From NCBI GenBank assembly GCA_947472635.1, contig CANJDY010000033.1:1-13569 (forward strand): DNA of 13,569 bases, given 5' to 3'. Below are positions 8,642 to 13,569 of this stretch, piece after piece. A model generated the notes under the pieces. The model was given only the letters and a program-made list of their open reading frames with translations. It was not told the origin of the DNA and did no database searches. Numbering within the stretch: position 1 is the first letter of the stretch; the number at the start of each line of letters is the position of its first letter. The position numbers and the translations under genes are program-made. Source of the stretch: Chitinophagaceae bacterium (GTDB lineage Bacteria; Bacteroidota; Bacteroidia; Chitinophagales; Chitinophagaceae).

Positions 8642-10633
8642 TTATTTTGGCCATAGCTTAATTTTATTGTCTCCCAAACTTACCTTACTAAAGGGCCCTA
8701 GTTTATTTCTATTGGGCGCTCTTTTTTCATTAAAATAGTCACTACTAAAATCAACAGGCGAACCATCAGGATTTTCAAATATTGCTTCAGGCACGATAGC
8801 TTCACCTAAATCAAAACTGCTTATTAAACTAGTTTTAATAGTGGTCAAATCAGTACTCAATGGTAAGTACAAGTAAACTTCAGCTGCTTTTTTTTCAATT
8901 CGGATATTAGTTTCAGGAGTAGTAATAGCAACCTCATTTTTACCATACTTATAAGGAACTGCCCCATTTAAATATAGGTTGTTTTCAGATTTTACCGGCA
9001 ATTTCACCTTCGATAATTCGGCAATAAAAAAATCCAATTGGGGCATTGCGGCTGGATAATCATCATAGATGCCTAGACCAAAATCCATTGTCCCTTTTTC
9101 CCTTTGGGGCCTGTTCGCCATTTTAAAAATATCATAAATAGGTGCCGGAGTTTTGATGAAAAGGTTGTTATAATATCGATCATCTCCCCCCTGTGTAGTC
9201 ATTATTCCGGCTACTATGGTTGAGTGAGGGTAATGATAGGGTGTATACCTTTCGTTTTCTATGCCTTTACAAATCTGTCCGGCAAACAAATTATTAATAA
9301 AGGCAGTTCCTGTTGATAAGTTCCATACATTAAGATTAGATAAAAAACAATTGTTATCAATGATATGTGGACCATGGCTCACTTCTAGGTGAAAATCCAT
9401 CCAACTATTGTCGTATAATAAATTTCTAGATATTCTTATACCCTGTGCCTGCCAGTCAATCCAAATTCCCTTAAAGGAATTGTGAATGCAATTGTCTTTT
9501 ATTACTACATCAATGGGTGCATGCAATTTTATTCCTGCCATTTCAAAACCGCCCCATTGCCGTTTCGTGTAGATAGCATAAATATGGTTACCCAATAGCT
9601 GGCTGAAGATAGCGCCCATATTTCCGCAAATGCCGGTTTGCTCGCAATTGAAAATGATATTATTCCGTACAATATGCGAACCAACATTTTCTTTTGACCA
9701 ACCGTTTTTTATTGCACTAAAAACTGTTTCCAACTGACTGATATGACCATTTTTTTTCTTGTAGACAGAGGAATAGTTTTCACCAGTACTTCTTTCTTTA
9801 CCAAGACTTATTCCAGAACATTTTGAATCACTGATGGAATTATTTTCAATTATCCACCCCTTGCTCCAGTTGGGGCCGATAAGTCCCATTTGCTCAGCGG
9901 TGGGTGGTGCCCAGTTGGTTGCTGCCTGGCTCATTTTAAATCCACTTACCGTAATGTAATTAACCCCAATTTTTTTAGGAGAAAATACGGTTGGTCTAAC
10001 ATTGATTTCAACAAGCTCAATAGTGGGGTTAAACTCGTGAAAATTGACCCAGATAGTGGTAGTCTTGCTATTGCTTTGGCAATACCACTGGTACAGTGAA
10101 CCCTCCTGATCCTGAGCTCCTTTTAAGGGCAAGGGGTCAAGTACTTTTTCAAGCGAATCAATTTCATACAATGATCTTCCATTCAGATACACTTCTCCGG
10201 TATGGTGATCCCTGCCAAAATTTTGAAACCAATCGGCAACGATTTTCTCCTTGTAGGGATTATATTCACCAAAAATGGCATTGTCCAAGGTTAGTTTCCA
10301 AACCCCCTTCTTTACTTTTTTCCATTCGGTTACAACTTCAGAGCCTTTAATAATTACCTCCTCACCTTCTGCTGCACGATATACAATTCGATTTAAGTCA
10401 CTTGTTCCGCCAAATAATGGATTCACCCACTCCCGATAGGTGCCGGCATGTACCGTAATGGTATCACCGGCTCTTGCCACCATACAAGCTTGTGATATGC
10501 TTTTAAAAGGACTTTTAGCCGAACCCATATTGTCATTACTTCCATTTACACTAACATGGTATTCTTTGGCAAATGAACTGAAAGTTGCCAAAAAAAATAT
10601 AGGTAAAAGAAAATAAAAGATTTTTGAATTCAT
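8642..10633 (-). CDS. Exported GH120 family beta-xylosidase-like enzyme (right-handed beta-helix)
   Basis: This 663-residue protein is predicted to release xylose from the non-reducing end of beta-xylosides in the periplasm. Residues 1-22 form a signal peptide (SSFA|KE). The N-terminal region (24-125) has the family's pattern: EYHVSVNGS, DTITVHAGTYREWVNP, KGSE and FGEYNPYKE. Middle residues 225-450 give repeated beta-helix rungs with NN and GIS/GIW motifs. The segment WAPPTAEQMGLIGPNWSKGWIIE is close to GH120 members such as Thermoanaerobacterium XylC. By that comparison Asp393 in WIDWQAQG is the nucleophile and Glu417 in HLEVSHGP the acid/base, corresponding to XylC Asp382 and Glu405. Their spacing is 24 residues against 23, a one-residue insertion between them. 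A C-terminal beta-sandwich-like part follows (about 540-663). It overlaps no gene, sits 29 bases from the GH63-like gene, and is one of the best-supported calls in the window. The actual substrate may be a xylose-containing algal or plant glycan. Confidence 0.9.
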   Translation of the reverse strand: MNSKIFYFLLPIFFLATFSSFAKEYHVSVNGSNDNMGSAKSPFKSISQACMVARAGDTITVHAGTYREWVNPLFGGTSDLNRIVYRAAEGEEVIIKGSEVVTEWKKVKKGVWKLTLDNAIFGEYNPYKEKIVADWFQNFGRDHHTGEVYLNGRSLYEIDSLEKVLDPLPLKGAQDQEGSLYQWYCQSNSKTTTIWVNFHEFNPTIELVEINVRPTVFSPKKIGVNYITVSGFKMSQAATNWAPPTAEQMGLIGPNWSKGWIIENNSISDSKCSGISLGKERSTGENYSSVYKKKNGHISQLETVFSAIKNGWSKENVGSHIVRNNIIFNCEQTGICGNMGAIFSQLLGNHIYAIYTKRQWGGFEMAGIKLHAPIDVVIKDNCIHNSFKGIWIDWQAQGIRISRNLLYDNSWMDFHLEVSHGPHIIDNNCFLSNLNVWNLSTGTAFINNLFAGQICKGIENERYTPYHYPHSTIVAGIMTTQGGDDRYYNNLFIKTPAPIYDIFKMANRPQREKGTMDFGLGIYDDYPAAMPQLDFFIAELSKVKLPVKSENNLYLNGAVPYKYGKNEVAITTPETNIRIEKKAAEVYLYLPLSTDLTTIKTSLISSFDLGEAIVPEAIFENPDGSPVDFSSDYFNEKRAPNRNKLGPFSKVSLGDNKIKLWPK

Positions 10634-10662
10634 AGTAGAACTTACGTGTAGTTTGTGAAAAG

Positions 10663-12588
10663 TTAATTTTTCTTTACCGGCAAGGGAAGTTGTGGTGACA
10701 GAACATATCCCTTATCAATAATGCTTATATACCCCAACAGTGCACCCCAGTGATAGAATGAATCGCTCATACCTGCATCATCCCCCCGACCGGTTACGGA
10801 ATTATAATTTTCGTAAACATGGCGCTCCCCCATCCATGATTTCAATAATAGATTTTTCGATTTTTCAACAAGCTCCTTTTTTGCTGCTGGCAATTGATAA
10901 TTTCTTATCCCTAGGTAAACCAAAAAATTCATAGGTGCCCAGATTCTCCCTCTCCAGTAAATGTTATCTTTAAAAGCAGCATCATTACGGGCAATAGAAG
11001 GCATGATATACTCACCCCAGAATTCTTTCGGATTATAAAAATGTTCTTTTATCATCCTGGCTGCCTTTTGTTGAGTAGGTACTTTTGTCAGCAGCGGATA
11101 AAATAAGGTAGGGGACAACCGGTAACTGAATTTTCCTGTAACCAGATCTTTATTTAAATAAAGACCAAATTGATCGTCCCAAAGTGTTTCAAGCTTCCTA
11201 GAATACTTGTCTGCTCTTGCAGTTAATTCATTGGCCTCTTGGGTTTTTCCGAGAACAACTGCAATGTCAGAAAGACTGCGACAATCGGTGATATAGAGAC
11301 TCATTAATCCAACATCGGCTAGCATCAATCGATGGCTTACTGTATCAAATACCGCATCATCCCACATGGGAGAATTATCCAACCCTGATTCCCATTGTGC
11401 CCCTTTTTTGGTGCCAATACCTTTAATAAGAAAGGGTTTTATATTGCCAGGAATATATGGATCTGAACCCCAACATAAATAACCGTCAACATCGCGTTTA
11501 TTTGCCCACCAGCGATTCCATTGTAGCAAATCATCAAATACTTCATCTAGGAACCATTTTTCTTTGTATTTCCTATAAATCTCTTTAACAATTAAAGCAC
11601 CTACTGGAGGCTCTGAACGATCCTCGCTTGCATAATTATAGGAAGCACCATTGGGAACAAACCCTTTCGCAGTGATCTCTTTTGTAATCGCAATGGCATT
11701 GGCATATGCGAGTTCTTTGTTGTCAAGAGATAACATATATGCTGCGAAGTAGGTGTCCCACTCAAATAGCACCCATCCATTCCAACCAATATTCCAAAGC
11801 CGACTTACCGGTGTTATTACCCTGTCGTTAGTAGGTTCATAAATTACATTCCAGGCAAGGGCCGTTTGAGTGGCATTGTATAATTCTGATGCACCTTTAT
11901 ATTTGGAACTCCCAGCTACGAATTTCGCTCTTGCCTCACTCATCATTTTTTCAACATCCTGCGTTGATTTTGAAAGATCGGAACAAAGCACTGTCACTTG
12001 CCGCATAGATACCTTAAGGCAGTTGGCCATTGATGTATATTGGCCTCCAACAATACCAAGGTTAATCGTTGCGGTGGGTGTAATTGCGCTAATCTTTCCG
12101 TTATTTACTGTAATCTTTCCTTGCCTACCCCAGATCATTTTTGGACTCACTATGATTGAGTCTTTCGGCGAATACTGTATAGGACTGATTAATAAAAATA
12201 GTTGACCATTTTTGGTTACACTCTGAACCTTGACTTTTATGTTCTGCCAGTCCACAACCATTTCTGTGTAGGATCCATCATAAGCGTGTGGACCTGGTAT
12301 CACATGTTCTTTTGAACCAAAATCCTCTCTCCCGATTAAAGCTTCTTTCAATGTATCACCTGACTGGTGATTTACCAATTGCAGATTAATTGAGAGACTT
12401 TCGGGTAATAATACATGGCACATTACGCTCCTGGTATCCCAGGTATTCCAACCCTTGCTAAGTTGGTTGTTCATTTTCGCAAACGCTGCTCTTTTGTAAA
12501 TTTTTTGCACAGTTTTTTCCTGGGCATCTAAAGATAGATGCTGCAGAAAAAAAAAGAGGAAGACTGCAATCAGAAATTTAATTTTCAT
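10663..12588 (-). CDS. Exported GH63/trehalase-like alpha-glycosidase
   Basis: A 641-residue protein with a signal peptide (about residues 1-22, SLDA|QE), predicted periplasmic. An N-terminal beta-sandwich region (about 30-225) precedes an (alpha/alpha)6-barrel catalytic domain. Barrel signatures are LFEWDTYFAAYML (274-286), GFVPNG (309-314), WESGLDNSPMWDD (399-411), YWRGRIWAPMN (544-554) and YENYNSVTGRGDD (592-604). In the GH63 family and the related mannosylglycerate hydrolase group, the Asp of ESGLDNS (Asp404) is the general acid and the Glu of YENY (Glu593) the base; both are present. Activity could be on alpha-glucosides, alpha-mannosides or trehalose-type sugars; no motif fixes this. 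It lies 92 bases downstream of the ThuA-like gene, and trehalase-like and ThuA proteins side by side may be functionally linked. Length is typical of bacterial members. Confidence 0.83.
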   Translation of the reverse strand: MKIKFLIAVFLFFFLQHLSLDAQEKTVQKIYKRAAFAKMNNQLSKGWNTWDTRSVMCHVLLPESLSINLQLVNHQSGDTLKEALIGREDFGSKEHVIPGPHAYDGSYTEMVVDWQNIKVKVQSVTKNGQLFLLISPIQYSPKDSIIVSPKMIWGRQGKITVNNGKISAITPTATINLGIVGGQYTSMANCLKVSMRQVTVLCSDLSKSTQDVEKMMSEARAKFVAGSSKYKGASELYNATQTALAWNVIYEPTNDRVITPVSRLWNIGWNGWVLFEWDTYFAAYMLSLDNKELAYANAIAITKEITAKGFVPNGASYNYASEDRSEPPVGALIVKEIYRKYKEKWFLDEVFDDLLQWNRWWANKRDVDGYLCWGSDPYIPGNIKPFLIKGIGTKKGAQWESGLDNSPMWDDAVFDTVSHRLMLADVGLMSLYITDCRSLSDIAVVLGKTQEANELTARADKYSRKLETLWDDQFGLYLNKDLVTGKFSYRLSPTLFYPLLTKVPTQQKAARMIKEHFYNPKEFWGEYIMPSIARNDAAFKDNIYWRGRIWAPMNFLVYLGIRNYQLPAAKKELVEKSKNLLLKSWMGERHVYENYNSVTGRGDDAGMSDSFYHWGALLGYISIIDKGYVLSPQLPLPVKKN

Positions 12589-12680
12589 TTTCTTTAGGTA
12601 TCAGTTATTTTGAAAATTGACTAATTAAATGTTTCATTCATTCTGTTTTTGTTCATTTAATCGAGTTCTCTTTAAGATGC

Positions 12681-13569
12681 TTATTTTAATTCAAAATTTG
12701 AAGGAACCATTCCCTTTTTAAAAAGCCCATACCCAAACATTTTAGGATTATAATCACTTATAAAATCTACATCAGCTTTTACAGGTATCTGCATTTCCAT
12801 TCCAATGGCCCAAAAACATCCATTAACAAGTAACCTGCGCAAGTCTTCATTTAGTAGATCGATTGATGCGCCCATTGTTGTAGAAAAGACACGCCCCATT
12901 ACACCATTAGTTCCTGTATATGATTTTGTCCATGCAACCGGCATGATCGATTTTTTTAGGTTTACAGGAGATTCTGGTGTCATTCCACTTGTGCTTTGAC
13001 CATATATAAGCACATTGGCATTCCCAAGGTCTCTTACTGTATAAACATCGGTGGGAATCCAGATATCCGATACGCCATTAAGGATAGGGTTCTTTTTGTC
13101 TTGTTCTATTCCGTTAACCACTCCCCTTGTGCCTTCATGGGTATGATTGCCATGATGATTAACCCAAGTCTCTCCAAGTATTTGTCGTCCAAAGCCATCC
13201 TCCCACCCATTCACCTTACTTCTGAAATCGTATTTGGCATAGGGACTATTTTTATTCAGCTTATAATTAAATGCATGTGTTGCAGTACGCAGGCCCACTA
13301 CAGGTTTTCCTGCCTTAATATATTCATCGATGTACTTCATTTGGGAATCAGGAAGCTCTCTGAACCTAGTAAGAATTACCAGTAAATCAGCTTTCGCTAA
13401 ATGTTCGAGCCCATTGATATTAGATAGGTTCATAGGGTCAATTTCTCCTGTTTTGGGATCAGTTGAAAAAAGAACCGTACAGGAAAATCCATATTTCTTT
13501 GCCAATATCTGTGCTAACATAGGCAAGCCTTCCTCCGAGCGATACTCTTCATCCCCACACACAAATACA
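12681..13569 (-). CDS. ThuA-like domain protein (partial, 5' end beyond window)
   Basis: The frame is open to the right edge, reading V-F-V-C-G-D-E-E-Y-R-S-E-E. A GTG at 13560-13562 can be read as a start, but it is preceded in frame by more hydrophobic residues. The true N-terminus, and perhaps a signal peptide, therefore lies outside the window. About 296 residues are visible. GDEEYRSEEGLPMLA, VILTRFRELPDSQM, GKPVVGLRTATHAF and the FSTTMGAS...LLVNGCFWAIG stretch match ThuA/trehalose-utilisation-like domains, which have a flavodoxin/GATase1-like fold. The family is often found near sugar oxidoreductases and DUF1080 proteins in Bacteroidota and Planctomycetes. Its biochemical role in such clusters is not settled, so no reaction is proposed. 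The C-terminal DFISDYNPKMFGYGLFKKG tail is also typical of these longer members. It is the most upstream gene visible of the operon; stop TAA. Confidence 0.85.
   Translation of the reverse strand, partial: VFVCGDEEYRSEEGLPMLAQILAKKYGFSCTVLFSTDPKTGEIDPMNLSNINGLEHLAKADLLVILTRFRELPDSQMKYIDEYIKAGKPVVGLRTATHAFNYKLNKNSPYAKYDFRSKVNGWEDGFGRQILGETWVNHHGNHTHEGTRGVVNGIEQDKKNPILNGVSDIWIPTDVYTVRDLGNANVLIYGQSTSGMTPESPVNLKKSIMPVAWTKSYTGTNGVMGRVFSTTMGASIDLLNEDLRRLLVNGCFWAIGMEMQIPVKADVDFISDYNPKMFGYGLFKKGMVPSNFELK

Noticed and set aside
13560..13562. GTG as the start codon of the ThuA-like gene
   Set aside because: In-frame codons continue upstream to the window edge (V-F before it), and the residues fit the first beta-strand of the domain, so this is most likely an internal valine.

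Overview
The window reads as part of a polysaccharide/glycoconjugate catabolism cluster from a member of the Bacteroidota. The grounds are AT-rich gaps without Shine-Dalgarno motifs, several Sec signal peptides ending in A|Q, and a dense set of exported hydrolases and S1-type sulfatases. The family may be Chitinophagaceae-like, but that is a guess from gene style, not a demonstrated placement.

All nine genes lie on the minus strand, so transcription runs from the right edge to the left edge. Gaps are 29-103 bases, there is no convincing internal terminator or promoter, and a single operon is likely. In transcription order they are: a ThuA-like protein (5' end outside the window); an exported GH63/trehalase-like glycosidase; an exported GH120 beta-xylosidase-like protein; a class V PLP-dependent enzyme with a Tat-like leader; an exported M28 metallopeptidase; a cytosolic L-arabinose/L-fucose isomerase-family protein; two exported S1 sulfatases; and an exported GH95-like glycosidase N-terminal region (3' end outside the window).

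A working model is inference. Oligosaccharides taken into the periplasm would be desulfated by the two sulfatases and trimmed by the GH120, GH63-like and GH95-like enzymes. A released aldose would be isomerised in the cytosol by the AraA-like protein. The peptidase and the PLP enzyme do not fit a pure glycan pathway and suggest either a peptide-bearing substrate or a side pathway. No SusC/SusD pair, sugar kinase, regulator or sulfatase-maturating enzyme is present, so the uptake and control part must lie elsewhere.

No RNA genes, insertion sequences, CRISPR arrays or notable repeats were seen. No gene-free stretch exceeds about 105 bases.
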